From assembly GCF_016805985.1 (NCBI RefSeq), contig NZ_CP017661.1:2232001-2296000 (forward strand): 64,000 bases of DNA, read 5' to 3'. The notes beneath the pieces are model-generated. The model was given only the letters and a program-made list of their open reading frames with translations. It did not search any database and was not told where the DNA came from. This DNA is from Microbacterium sp. JZ31 (GTDB lineage Bacteria; Actinomycetota; Actinomycetes; Actinomycetales; Microbacteriaceae). The position numbers and the translations under genes are program-made. Shown piece after piece: positions 35,874 to 44,690 of this stretch; positions within the stretch are counted from its first letter, which is position 1, and every line of letters begins with the position of its first letter.

Positions 35874-36626
35874 TCAGCAGTGCTCGTAGGCGGGCTGATC
35901 GATCCGGTTGACGGAGATGCCGGTGATGACGTCCTCCTCCGGCGCGTGCTCGAAGTGCAGGCGGCCGTCCCGGCCGTCGTCGTCCACGGTCAGGAACGGG
36001 CGCTCGCCGCTCGGCATGACGTTCCCCTCGCTCGCGCCGGGGTGGGCGGCCCGCACCTCGTCGACCGTGCTGGACACCGTCAGGCCGTCCTCGGTCTTCG
36101 GGCGCGGAGCGTCCTGCGCGGCATCGCCGTCGTCGGTCAGCGTGATGTCGTACACGACCGACTCGCCCTTCCAGATGTACAGCGAGAGATCTCCGTCGCG
36201 GGGCTCGGGGCGCACGTTGGGCGCGCAGCCGGCCTGGTCGCCCGCCGCCGACGTGTCCCATCCGAGCTGCTCGGCGACTTCCACCGCCTCGCCCCACGCC
36301 ATGCCGATGCGGAACGGCCCGATGCCCTCCTCGCTGATCGCCCAGGTCGCGATGTCCGCGTTCGCTCCTGGCTCATCGGGCCCAGGCTCCTGCGTGGGCA
36401 GGGCCGGCACCGCGGTCGGCGTCTCGGCCGGTGCGCTCGGCGTCTCCGCCGGTGCCGTCGGCGTCTCCGTCGGCGCGGCCGGCGTCTGGGTCGGTGCGCT
36501 CGGCGACGCGGACGGCGAGTCGACGGCCGCGGGACCGGACGGTGTCGCGCAAGCCGCCAGCCCGAGCAGCGAGACCGCCACGATCGTCGCCGCGGTCGGG
36601 ACGCGGCGCAAGCGGAAGTCCGTCAT
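35874..36626 (-). CDS. Lipoprotein of unknown function with a repetitive Thr/Pro/Ala linker
   Basis: This 250-residue protein has a signal peptide ending in LAAC and a linker built of repeated PTETPTAPAETPSAPAETP-like units. A C-terminal domain of about 155 residues follows, containing IGPFRIGMAWGEAVEVAEQLGW near its start and TVDEVRAAHPGA later. The two halves look like a repeated fold. I do not recognise a function. ATG 36626 is preferred because GAAGGGAA lies just before it and the signal peptide is intact. Confidence 0.82.
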   Translation of the reverse strand: MTDFRLRRVPTAATIVAVSLLGLAACATPSGPAAVDSPSASPSAPTQTPAAPTETPTAPAETPSAPAETPTAVPALPTQEPGPDEPGANADIATWAISEEGIGPFRIGMAWGEAVEVAEQLGWDTSAAGDQAGCAPNVRPEPRDGDLSLYIWKGESVVYDITLTDDGDAAQDAPRPKTEDGLTVSSTVDEVRAAHPGASEGNVMPSGERPFLTVDDDGRDGRLHFEHAPEEDVITGISVNRIDQPAYEHC

Positions 36627-36728
36627 GATGTTCCCTTCGATGTGCATCGCCTTCGCCACGATGCTCCCTGAGTCCTGCCCGGTCTGCGGGACCCCATCCG
36701 CGCCACGGCGTCACGTTTGCGTAACGCC

Positions 36729-36734
36729 TAGGCT
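36729..36734 (+). promoter_or_regulatory. -10 box of the GNAT gene
   Basis: TAGGCT followed by 6 bases and GTG 36741. Confidence 0.5.
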
Positions 36735-36740
36735 GATCCG

Positions 36741-37172
36741 GTGCTCGAATACCGCTCTGCTCCGACCGCCGACCTCCCGCCCCTCGTGCTGTACGCGATC
36801 CTGCGGCTGCGGGTGGATGTCTTCGTGGTCGAGCAGGAATGCGCGTATCCCGAGCTCGACGGGCGCGACGTGGAGCCGACGGCGGTGCAGCTGTGGGCGG
36901 AGGACGCCGGCGACGTGGTCGCGACGCTCCGCCTGCTGACCGACGGACCGGATCGCCGGATCGGCCGGGTCGCGACCGCGGCGAGCGCGCGCGGGCGAGG
37001 TCTGGCGGCCGAGCTCATGCGCCGGGCGCTCACGCAGTGCGGGGCGAGCACCGTGCGACTGGACGCGCAGTCGCACCTCGCACACTGGTACGCGCGGTTC
37101 GGCTTCGCGCCGGAGGGCCCGGAGTTCCTCGAGGACGGCATCCCGCACGTGCCCATGATCCGCACCGCCTGA
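36741..37172 (+). CDS. GNAT-family acetyltransferase, ElaA-like
   Basis: This 143-residue protein begins after the -10 box at GTG 36741. ElaA landmarks are FVVEQECAYPELDGRDVEPTA and the acetyl-CoA loop VATAASARGRGLAAELM. Family members transfer acetyl groups to small amines or protein termini, and the substrate of ElaA-type enzymes is unknown. The C-terminal part ends with HVPMIRT, as is common in the group. Confidence 0.9.
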   Translation: MLEYRSAPTADLPPLVLYAILRLRVDVFVVEQECAYPELDGRDVEPTAVQLWAEDAGDVVATLRLLTDGPDRRIGRVATAASARGRGLAAELMRRALTQCGASTVRLDAQSHLAHWYARFGFAPEGPEFLEDGIPHVPMIRTA

Positions 37173-37258
37173 GCGAAGCACGGGAGTCTCAGCGCGCGGC
37201 CGGTGTGCGTCAGCACCCCGCGTCGTGCGGAGGGCGGTACGCGCGCGCGGGTCGCGCC

Positions 37259-37264
37259 TACGCT
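37259..37264 (+). promoter_or_regulatory. -10 box of mutY
   Basis: TACGCT followed by GGAGGG and ATG 37271. The gap itself resembles a ribosome site but is too close to act as one. Confidence 0.45.
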
Positions 37265-37270
37265 GGAGGG

Positions 37271-38140
37271 ATGCCTGCTTCCTCGCTCGCCGCGCGGCTG
37301 ATCCCCTGGTACGCGCGGGAGAAGAGGGACCTGCCGTGGCGCGCGGAGGGATTCGGCGCGTGGGGCGTGCTCGTCAGCGAGTTCATGCTGCAGCAGACGC
37401 CCGTGAACCGCGTCATCCCGCATCTCGAGGCCTGGCTCGGACGCTGGCCCACCCCGACCGCGCTCGCGGCCGATCCGCCCGCCGAGGCCGTGAAGCAGTG
37501 GGCGAACCTCGGCTATCCACGTCGCGCGCTGTGGCTGCACCGCGCGGCGGTCGAGATCCGCGACCGGCACGACGGCGTGGTGCCGCGCGACGTCGACGCG
37601 CTGCTGGCGCTCACGGGCATCGGCGACTACACGGCCCGCGCTGTCGCGGCCTTCGCGTACGGCGACCGCCATCCGGTCGTCGACACCAACACGCGCCGCG
37701 TGATCGCCCGTGCCGTGCATGGTCGCGCGCAGCCCGGTCCCCCGCACCGGCGCGACCTGGCCGACATGGAGGCGCTGCTCCCCGACGACATGACGGGAGC
37801 CGCGGCCGTGAACGCCGCGGCTATGGAGCTCGGTGCGGTCGTCTGCACGGCGCGCTCACCGCGCTGCGCCGCGTGCCCTCTCGAGGACCTGTGCGCCTGG
37901 GTGCTCGCGGGGCGTCCGGACACGCCGGATCTGCGCCGGCGGCAGGCGCGGTACGAGGGCAGCGATCGTCAGGCGCGCGGCGCCGTGCTGCGCGCCCTGC
38001 GGGAGCAGGGCGCGCAGCCTCAGGTGCACGTGCTCGCGGACTGGCCGGACGCGCTGCAGCGCGACCGCGCCATCCTGAGCCTGCTGGACGACGGGCTCAT
38101 CGAGGCCGAGCACGGCGTGCTCCACCTGCCGCGGAGCTGA
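37271..38140 (+). CDS. mutY: A/G-specific adenine glycosylase
   Basis: This 289-residue DNA repair enzyme has the catalytic Glu37 (VSEFMLQQTPV), the HhH-GPD hairpin (LTGIGDYTARAVAAFAYG), catalytic Asp138 (VVDTNTRRV) and the 4Fe-4S cluster Cys192-x6-Cys199-x2-Cys202-x5-Cys208. It removes adenine paired with 8-oxoguanine. It is shorter than E. coli MutY (350), with only a remnant after the cluster, so the C-terminal NUDIX-like 8-oxoG-reading domain is absent or very reduced. It converges on rbfA. Confidence 0.94.
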   Translation: MPASSLAARLIPWYAREKRDLPWRAEGFGAWGVLVSEFMLQQTPVNRVIPHLEAWLGRWPTPTALAADPPAEAVKQWANLGYPRRALWLHRAAVEIRDRHDGVVPRDVDALLALTGIGDYTARAVAAFAYGDRHPVVDTNTRRVIARAVHGRAQPGPPHRRDLADMEALLPDDMTGAAAVNAAAMELGAVVCTARSPRCAACPLEDLCAWVLAGRPDTPDLRRRQARYEGSDRQARGAVLRALREQGAQPQVHVLADWPDALQRDRAILSLLDDGLIEAEHGVLHLPRS

Positions 38141-38148
38141 GCGGGTCG

Positions 38149-38589
38149 TCAGTCGCCGTCGACGTCCGCGTCGTGCGGCTTCACGTACGGGTCGGCGTCC
38201 CCGGCGTACTTCGCGGTCGCCGCGATGCCGGCGACGGCCTGGTCGCGCTCGCGCGCCTCGCGCAGCAGTGCGTCGAGATGCCCGGCGTTCTCCGGCAGCG
38301 CGTCCGGGATGAACTCGAGCGTGGGCGTCAGGCGCGTGTTGAGCTTGCGGCCCACCTCGCTGCGCAGCATGCCCGTCGCCGCCTTGAGCGCGGCGGCGCT
38401 CGATGCGCGCTCCTCGTCCGAGCCGTAGACCGTGAAGAAGACCGACGCGTGCTGCAGGTCGCCCGTCACGCGCACGTCCGTGATCGTCACGAAGCCGAGC
38501 CGCGGATCGCGCAGCCCCTTCTCCAGCCGTTCCGCCAGGATCACCCGGATCCGGTCCGAGAGCCTCGCCTGTCGTTCCTGACCAGCCAT
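38149..38589 (-). CDS. rbfA: Ribosome-binding factor A
   Basis: This 146-residue KH-like protein has the RbfA core LRDPRLGFVTITDVRVTGDLQHASVFFTV. It binds the 16S rRNA during 30S maturation. The C-terminal 25 residues are acidic and extend beyond the core. It lies downstream of infB on the same strand but is separated by 241 bases containing a hairpin and a duplicated repeat, so the two may not share one transcript. Confidence 0.95.
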   Translation of the reverse strand: MAGQERQARLSDRIRVILAERLEKGLRDPRLGFVTITDVRVTGDLQHASVFFTVYGSDEERASSAAALKAATGMLRSEVGRKLNTRLTPTLEFIPDALPENAGHLDALLREARERDQAVAGIAATAKYAGDADPYVKPHDADVDGD

Positions 38590-38641
38590 GAAGTCCTCCT
38601 TCAGTGTGTCCCCGTGGGGTGGATCCCCGAGGGGACGGAAC

Positions 38642-38676
38642 GGCCCTGGGGGCGGCCGCAGCCACCCACCAGGGCC
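38642..38676. terminator. Hairpin downstream of infB
   Basis: GGCCCTGG pairs with CCAGGGCC around a 19-base loop in the infB-rbfA gap. Confidence 0.5.
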
Positions 38677-38709
38677 AGTTTCTCAGAGTCTCGACGAGAT
38701 CCAGCCCGT

Positions 38710-38828
38710 TTCGACTCGTCGCTTCGCTCCTCGCTCAACGACCGGATGGCGGTCGCTTCGCGACGAGCAATTCGACTCGTCGCTTCGCTCCTCGCTCAAC
38801 GACCGGATGGCGGTCGCTTCGCGACGAG
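38710..38828. repeat. Two exact copies of a 58-bp REP-like element
   Basis: Copies at 38710-38767 and 38771-38828 are identical and separated by CAA. Each carries CTCGTCGC near its start and GCGACGAG at its end, so each could fold back on itself. The second copy ends 2 bases from the infB stop codon. No other copy was noticed in the window. Confidence 0.9.
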
Positions 38829-38830
38829 TG

Positions 38831-41596
38831 TCAGGAGCGCGGCTTCTCGACCATCTCCGTCGTCTCGATCTCGTCGCCGATCTGGATGTCGTTGTACTTG
38901 CCGAGGCCGATACCCGCCTCGAAGTCCGTGCGGACCTCGGTGACGTCGTCCTTGAAGCGACGCAGCGACTCGATCGCCAGGCCGTCGGCGATGACCACGC
39001 CGTCGCGGATGACGCGCGCCTTGGCGTTGCGCGTGATCGTGCCCGAGCGGACGATGACACCGGCGATGTTGCCGAACTTGGAGGAGCGGAAGACCTCGCG
39101 GATCTCCGCGACGCCCGACTGCACCTCCTCGTACTCCGGCTTGAGCATGCCCTTGAGCGACTGCTCCACATCGTCGATCGCGTTGTAGATGACCGAGTAG
39201 AACCGGATGTCGACGCCCTCGCGCGATGCGGCCTCGCGGGCCTTCGCGTCCGGACGGACGTTGAAGCCGATGACGATCGCGTTGTCGATCGTCGCCAGGT
39301 TCACATCCGACTCCGTGATGGCACCCACACCGCGGTGGATGATGCGCAGCTGGACGCTCTCGTCGACCTCGATCTTGAGCAGCGACTCCTCGAGCGCCTC
39401 GACGGCACCCGACACGTCGCCCTTGATGATGAGGTTGAGCGATTCGACCTTGCCCTCTTCGAGAGCGCGCGTGAAGTCCTCGAGCGACATGCGCTTGCGG
39501 GCCTTGGCCAGCTGGGCGTTGCGCTCGGCGGCCTCGCGCTTCTCGGCGATCTGACGCGCCATGCGGTCCTCATCCGTGACGATGAACGTGTCGCCCGCGC
39601 GCGGGACCGAGTTGAGGCCCTGCACCTGCACCGGACGCGACGGAGCCGCCTCCTCCACGTGCTCGCCGTTCTCGTCGATCATGGCGCGCACGCGGCCGTA
39701 GGCCGTGCCCGCGACGATCGCGTCGCCGACGCGCAGCGTTCCCGACTGGATCAGCACGGTCGCGACGGAACCACGGCCCTTGTCGAGCTTGGCCTCGATC
39801 GCGACACCGCGCGCAGCCTTGTTCGGGTTCGCCGTGAGGTCCAGCCCGGCGTCCGCCGTGAGCAGCACGGCGTCCAGCAGGTCCTGGATGCCGGTGCCCT
39901 GACGGGCCGACACGTCGACGAACATCACGTCGCCGCCGTACTCCTCGGCGACGAGGCCGTACTCGGTGAGCTGCTGGCGCACGCGACCCGGGTTCGCCTC
40001 GGGCTTGTCGACCTTGTTCACCGCGACCACGATCGGCACACCGGCCGCCTGGGCGTGGTTCAGCGCCTCGACCGTCTGCGGCATGATGCCGTCGTCGGCC
40101 GCGACGACCAGGATCGCGATGTCCGTCACCTGCGCACCACGGGCACGCATGGCGGTGAACGCCTCGTGACCCGGGGTGTCGATGAAGGTGATGGCGCGCT
40201 CGATGCTGTCGTGCTCGGTCCAGATCTGGTAGGCGCCGATGTGCTGCGTGATGCCACCGGCCTCACCCTCGACCACGTTGGTCTGACGGATCGCGTCGAG
40301 CAGTCGCGTCTTACCGTGGTCGACGTGACCCATGACGGTCACCACCGGCGGGCGGATCTCGAGGTCGTCCGCGTTCTCGTCCAGGAGCTCCTGCTCCAGG
40401 TCGAGACCGAAGCCCTCGAGGAGCTCCTTGTCCTCGTCCTCGGGCGAGACCATCTGGATCTTGTAGCCGAGCTCCTCGCCGAGGACCTCGAAGGTCGCCT
40501 CGTCGAGAGACTCGGTCGCGGTCGCCATCTCACCCAGGTTGAACAGGATGGTCACGAGCGTGCCGGGCTGGACGGTGTAGCCGTTCAGCGCCTCGAGCTT
40601 GTCGGCGAAGTCCGCGATGGACGCGCCGCGGCGGAGACGGATGATCTCGCCGTTGCCCTTCTGGACGTTGACGCCGCCGACGACCGGCGCCGACCGCATC
40701 TCGAATTCCTGGCGCTTCGCGCGACGCGACTTGCGCTGCTTCGACTTGCCGCCGCCCTTGCCGAACGCGCCGGCCGTGCCGCCGCGTCCGCGGCCACCGG
40801 GGCCGGGACGACCCGGGAAGCCGCCGCCGGGCGCACCACCGGGGCCGCCGCCGGGACGGAAGCCTCCGCCGCCGCCGGGACGACCGGGACCGCCCGAACG
40901 CTGCTGGAACGGCGCGCCGGGACGACCGCCGCCACCGGGACGACCGGGACGGCCCGCGCCGCCGGGACCGCCGGGGCGCGGCGCACCCGGACGCGGAGCG
41001 CCGGGACGCGGCGGCTGGGGCTTCGGGATGTTGCCGGGCGTGGGGCGCTGCCCCATGCCCTGCGCGGAAGCGAAGGGGTTGTTGCCCGGACGCGGGCCGG
41101 CGGGGCGCTGCCCCATGCCCTGCGACGAGGCGAACGGGTTGTTGCCCGGACGCGGGGCACCGCCGGGGCGCGGGGCGCCGGGACGGGGACCGCCGGGCTT
41201 CGGCGCCTGGCTCGCCGGTGCGGCAGGCTTCTCCGCGGCCGGGGCGGCAGGCTTCTCGGCCGCGGGCACGGCCGGCTTCTGCGGCGCCGGTGCGGGCGCC
41301 GGCGCCGGTGCGGCGGGCTGCTCGGCCTTGGGCGCGGCGGGCTTCGCCGGGGCGCCGGGCTTCGCGGTCGTCGCGCGCGCCGGGCCGGGACGGCCGGGCT
41401 TCGCCGGGGTCGCGGCCTTCTCGGCGGGCTTGGCGCCGTCGGCCTCGAACGCCGCACGCAGCTTGCGCGCGACGGGGGGCTCGATCGTGGACGACGGGCT
41501 CTTCACGAACTCGCCGAGCTCCTTGAGCTTCGCCAGGGCGACCTTGCTGTCGACGCCGATCTCCGCAGCGATCTCATGTACGCGTGGTTTTGCCAC
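38831..41596 (-). CDS. infB: Translation initiation factor IF-2
   Basis: This 921-residue GTPase has the short N-terminal IF2N domain ([13 protein letters not shown]), then about 270 low-complexity residues rich in Pro, Gly, Ala and Arg. The G domain follows ([23 protein letters not shown]), and then the C-terminal domains that bind initiator tRNA. Translation starts at GTG 41596 after AGGAG. The linker contains an exact-length 60-bp duplication. The gene lies 61 bases after rnpM on the same strand. Confidence 0.97.
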   Translation of the reverse strand: MAKPRVHEIAAEIGVDSKVALAKLKELGEFVKSPSSTIEPPVARKLRAAFEADGAKPAEKAATPAKPGRPGPARATTAKPGAPAKPAAPKAEQPAAPAPAPAPAPQKPAVPAAEKPAAPAAEKPAAPASQAPKPGGPRPGAPRPGGAPRPGNNPFASSQGMGQRPAGPRPGNNPFASAQGMGQRPTPGNIPKPQPPRPGAPRPGAPRPGGPGGAGRPGRPGGGGRPGAPFQQRSGGPGRPGGGGGFRPGGGPGGAPGGGFPGRPGPGGRGRGGTAGAFGKGGGKSKQRKSRRAKRQEFEMRSAPVVGGVNVQKGNGEIIRLRRGASIADFADKLEALNGYTVQPGTLVTILFNLGEMATATESLDEATFEVLGEELGYKIQMVSPEDEDKELLEGFGLDLEQELLDENADDLEIRPPVVTVMGHVDHGKTRLLDAIRQTNVVEGEAGGITQHIGAYQIWTEHDSIERAITFIDTPGHEAFTAMRARGAQVTDIAILVVAADDGIMPQTVEALNHAQAAGVPIVVAVNKVDKPEANPGRVRQQLTEYGLVAEEYGGDVMFVDVSARQGTGIQDLLDAVLLTADAGLDLTANPNKAARGVAIEAKLDKGRGSVATVLIQSGTLRVGDAIVAGTAYGRVRAMIDENGEHVEEAAPSRPVQVQGLNSVPRAGDTFIVTDEDRMARQIAEKREAAERNAQLAKARKRMSLEDFTRALEEGKVESLNLIIKGDVSGAVEALEESLLKIEVDESVQLRIIHRGVGAITESDVNLATIDNAIVIGFNVRPDAKAREAASREGVDIRFYSVIYNAIDDVEQSLKGMLKPEYEEVQSGVAEIREVFRSSKFGNIAGVIVRSGTITRNAKARVIRDGVVIADGLAIESLRRFKDDVTEVRTDFEAGIGLGKYNDIQIGDEIETTEMVEKPRS
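41042..41157. repeat. 60-bp in-frame tandem duplication in the infB linker
   Basis: Two units at about 41042-41101 and 41102-41157 encode near-identical RPGNNPFA(S)xQGMGQRP segments. They differ at a few bases and sit in the variable Pro/Gly/Arg linker of IF-2. Confidence 0.8.
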
Positions 41597-41657
41597 AATT
41601 CTCCTGTCTGGGGCGGCCTACCCCAGGACAGGGCAGACCTCTAAAGGCGGACGGGTC

Positions 41658-41930
41658 TCATTTCGAGCCGTTCACTTTGTTTCCATAGCCGTTCAGCCAT
41701 TCCTCGAAGGTCTGCGTGTCAAGCGGGCCTGACACACGCAATGCTCGTCCGAAGGCGCGGCGCCTGAGGGCGGTCTCCGCGCACTCGCGAGTGGGATGCA
41801 GCCACGCGCCCCGACCCGGTGCGGCCTTCCGCTCGTCGATGACGAGCTCGAGACCGCGCGCGACCACTCGGATCAGAGCGGTTCGGGGGGCACGCGTGCG
41901 ACAGCCGACGCACGTTCGTACTGCCTCCAT
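41658..41930 (-). CDS. rnpM: YlxR-family RNA-binding protein (RNase P modulator)
   Basis: This 90-residue protein has the YlxR signature TCVGCRTRAPRTALIRVV and GRGAWLHPTRECAETALRRRAFGRAL. YlxR binds RNA, and in Bacillus it is reported to modulate RNase P. It sits in its usual place between nusA and infB. ATG 41930 is chosen because an AGAGAGGG ribosome site precedes it; a GTG 30 bases upstream would add ten basic residues. Confidence 0.9.
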   Translation of the reverse strand: MEAVRTCVGCRTRAPRTALIRVVARGLELVIDERKAAPGRGAWLHPTRECAETALRRRAFGRALRVSGPLDTQTFEEWLNGYGNKVNGSK

Positions 41931-41996
41931 CCTACCCTCTCTTCTCCGGAACGGTCTCACGCGTTCACGGGAGCCGCCCGCTGGACGGTCCTCGGG

Positions 41997-42986
41997 TCAG
42001 CTGTCCTCGAGGATCGAGTCGGGCTGGATGTCGATCTTGGCGCCCGTGAGCTTGGCGGCGAGGCGGGCGTTCTGGCCCTCCTTGCCGATCGCGAGCGACA
42101 GCTGGTAGTCGGGCACGAGCGCGCGAACGGCCTTGGTGTTCGCATCGAGCACGAAGCTCGACGTCACCTTGGCGGGCGACAGCGCGTTCGCGACGAACTT
42201 GGCCAGCTCGGCGTCGTAGTCGACGATGTCGATCTTCTCGCCGCTCAACTCCTCCGTCACGGCCCGCACGCGACGGCCGAGCTCGCCGATGCACGCGCCC
42301 TTGGCGTTGATCGACGGGTCGTTCGCCTTCACGGCGATCTTCGTGCGGTGACCGGCCTCGCGCGCCAGCGACGTGATCTCGACCAGGCCGCTCGCGATCT
42401 CCGGCACCTCGAGCGCGAACAGCTTGCGCACGAGACCGGGGTGCGTGCGCGAGACGGTGATGGCCGGCCCCTTGGCGCCCTTCGACACGCTCGTCACGTA
42501 CACGCGCAGGCGCGACCCGTGACGGTACTCCTCGCCGGGCACCTGCTCCTCGGGAGGGAGGATCGCCTCGACCGTTCCGAGGTCGACGTGGATCATGCGC
42601 GGGTTCGGGCCCTGCTGCACGACACCGGCGACGATGTCGCCCTCCTTGCCGCGGAACTCCCCCAGCACGGCGTCGTCCGCGATGTCGCGCAGGCGCTGGC
42701 TGATGACCTGCTTGGCCGCGTAGGCCGCGATGCGGCCGAAGTTCTCGGGAGTCGTCTCCTCCTCGCCGATGACCGCGCCCTCGTCGTCGTGGACGGGAAC
42801 GTAGATGCCCACGTGACCGGTCTTCCGGTCGAGCTGCGCGCGGGCCCCCTCGGGCACCTCGCCGCTCTGCGAAGTGTGCTTGCCGTAGGCGGTCAGGATC
42901 GCCTGCTCGATGATCCGCACGAGTTCGTCGAACGGGATCTCCTTCTCGCGCTCGACCGTCCGCAGCAGCCCCAGATCGATGTCCAC
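41997..42986 (-). CDS. nusA: Transcription termination/antitermination factor NusA
   Basis: This 329-residue protein has the N-terminal polymerase-binding domain (FDELVRIIEQAILTAYGKH), the S1 domain (GDIVAGVVQQ) and two KH domains (KANDPSINAKGACIGELGRRV, SLAIGKEGQNARLAAKLTG). The C-terminal acidic repeats of E. coli NusA are absent, as in other actinobacteria. It is followed by rnpM and infB. The rimP gene that usually precedes nusA is not here; a symporter gene is. Confidence 0.96.
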   Translation of the reverse strand: MDIDLGLLRTVEREKEIPFDELVRIIEQAILTAYGKHTSQSGEVPEGARAQLDRKTGHVGIYVPVHDDEGAVIGEEETTPENFGRIAAYAAKQVISQRLRDIADDAVLGEFRGKEGDIVAGVVQQGPNPRMIHVDLGTVEAILPPEEQVPGEEYRHGSRLRVYVTSVSKGAKGPAITVSRTHPGLVRKLFALEVPEIASGLVEITSLAREAGHRTKIAVKANDPSINAKGACIGELGRRVRAVTEELSGEKIDIVDYDAELAKFVANALSPAKVTSSFVLDANTKAVRALVPDYQLSLAIGKEGQNARLAAKLTGAKIDIQPDSILEDS

Positions 42987-43094
42987 AGCGACCTCCCTAT
43001 TCAGCTCTCACCGGCACACGTCCGCCGGTATCCCTCCGACATTACCGGACCGGATCCGCAGCTTGCTGGGAGCGGCGGCTCCGCCTCGCCCGGA

Positions 43095-44609
43095 TCAGGG
43101 CCGACGGCCGTCGAGATCCGCGCGCTGCCTCTTCGACGGACGCTGACGCGGGACGACCTCCAGCGGCCCCGTGACGGAGAGCGCGTCCTCCCAGCACGAG
43201 ATGCCCTTGACATCCGGCATCCGGTCGCGCGTGAAGACCGGGTCGAGGCCCTCTCGGCGCTGACGCGTGTAGTCCTTCAGCAGCCGGAAGACGAGGCCCG
43301 ACAGCAGCGCGAGCGCGACGAGGTTGATCACCGCCATGACGCCCATCACGGCGTCGGCCGCGCTCCAGACGACCCCCGCGGAGGCCACCGAGCCCGCCAG
43401 CACGGCCAGCACGACCAGCGAGCGGAAGACGAGCAGCACGGAGCGGCGGGGCGAGATGAACTCGATGCTCGCCTCCCCGTAGTAGTAGTTGCCGATGATC
43501 GAGCTGAACGCGAGCATGAACACGACGACCGCGAGCGCGATGGCCGTCCACGATCCGAGCGAGGTCTCGAGAGCGATCTGGGTGAGTTCGACGCCCTGCG
43601 GACCGCCGGGCTCGATCGGCACGGCGACGAGGACCAGGAACGCGGTGATCGAGCACACGATGATCGTGTCGAAGTACACGCCGAGCGACTGCACGAGTCC
43701 CTGCTTGACCGGATGCGTGACCGCCGCCGCGGCGCCCGCGTTCGGAGCCGACCCGAGGCCGGCCTCGTTCGAGAACATGCCGCGCTTGGCGCCGACGAGG
43801 ATGATCTGGCCGAGCGTGGCGCCGAGCACCTGGTTGAAGCCGAACGCCTGCGTGTAGATCGACGCGAACACCGCTGGCAGCTGGTCGATGTGCACGACCA
43901 CGACCGCGAGGCCGAGGAGGAGGTACGCGAGTGCCATGACCGGGACGAGGATCTGCGTCACGTCGGCGATGCGGCGCACGCCGCCGAAGACGATCAGCGC
44001 CGTGAGGCCGGCCGTGATGACGCCGGCGATGAGCGGCAGCCACTGCGCATCGGCTCCCGTGAGCGTCTCGACGGCCGTCGCGGTGGTGATCGCGATCGTG
44101 TTCGCCTGCAGCGCGCTGAACGCGAACGGGAAGCAGAAGATGAGGATGACGGCGAACACGATGCCCATCCATCGCGCCCCGAGCCCCTTCGCCATGTAGT
44201 AGGCGGGACCGCCGCGGAACCCGTCGGAGTCCCGCACCTTGAACAGCTGCGCGAGCGAGGACTCGGCGAACGCGGAGGCGGCGCCGATCGCGGCCATGAG
44301 CCACATCCAGAACACCGCGCCGGGGCCGCCCAGGGCGATGGCCGTGGCGACGCCCGCGATGTTGCCGACGCCCACACGCGAGGCCGCAGAGATGGTGAAC
44401 GCCTGGAACGACGACACCGACTGGGGTCTGCCGTCGGCGTCGAGCGGGGTCTTGTCGGTCAGGGTGCGGAACATCTCCGGGAGCAGCCGGATCTGCACGA
44501 CGCCCGTGCGCACGGTGAGGTACACGCCGAGCAGCGCCAGGATCGGCAGGACGACCCAGGTCCAGAAGAGATCGCCCTGCGCGGCCAGCCAGCTCTCGAT
44601 TGCTTCCAT
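43095..44609 (-). CDS. Sodium:alanine/glycine symporter (AGCS family)
   Basis: This 504-residue protein has about eleven membrane helices and AGCS motifs GVGNIAGVATAIALGGPGAVFWMW and FSNEAGLGSAPNAGAAA. It imports alanine or glycine with sodium. The C-terminal tail of about 55 residues is basic and cytoplasmic. It lies between nusA and a secreted nuclease gene and has no evident functional link to either. Confidence 0.94.
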   Translation of the reverse strand: MEAIESWLAAQGDLFWTWVVLPILALLGVYLTVRTGVVQIRLLPEMFRTLTDKTPLDADGRPQSVSSFQAFTISAASRVGVGNIAGVATAIALGGPGAVFWMWLMAAIGAASAFAESSLAQLFKVRDSDGFRGGPAYYMAKGLGARWMGIVFAVILIFCFPFAFSALQANTIAITTATAVETLTGADAQWLPLIAGVITAGLTALIVFGGVRRIADVTQILVPVMALAYLLLGLAVVVVHIDQLPAVFASIYTQAFGFNQVLGATLGQIILVGAKRGMFSNEAGLGSAPNAGAAAAVTHPVKQGLVQSLGVYFDTIIVCSITAFLVLVAVPIEPGGPQGVELTQIALETSLGSWTAIALAVVVFMLAFSSIIGNYYYGEASIEFISPRRSVLLVFRSLVVLAVLAGSVASAGVVWSAADAVMGVMAVINLVALALLSGLVFRLLKDYTRQRREGLDPVFTRDRMPDVKGISCWEDALSVTGPLEVVPRQRPSKRQRADLDGRRP

Positions 44610-44635
44610 CGTCCTAGTCTCGCCGGAACGGCGAG

Positions 44636-44665
44636 GGCCCCGCCACCTCGATGGGTGACGGGGCC
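44636..44665. terminator. Terminator between the secreted nuclease and symporter genes
   Basis: GGCCCCGCCACC pairs with GGGTGACGGGGCC, one mismatch, with a 5-base loop. It lies downstream of the nuclease gene. Confidence 0.8.
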
Positions 44666-44690
44666 GTCGCTGGTCAGGCGGATCGGGCGA

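Noticed and set aside
38710..38828. CRISPR array
   Set aside because: There are only two copies, separated by 3 bases, with no spacers and no cas genes.
41042..41157. Mobile or regulatory repeat within infB
   Set aside because: The units are in-frame and encode the variable Pro/Gly/Arg linker that is low-complexity in IF-2 generally; simple slippage explains it.
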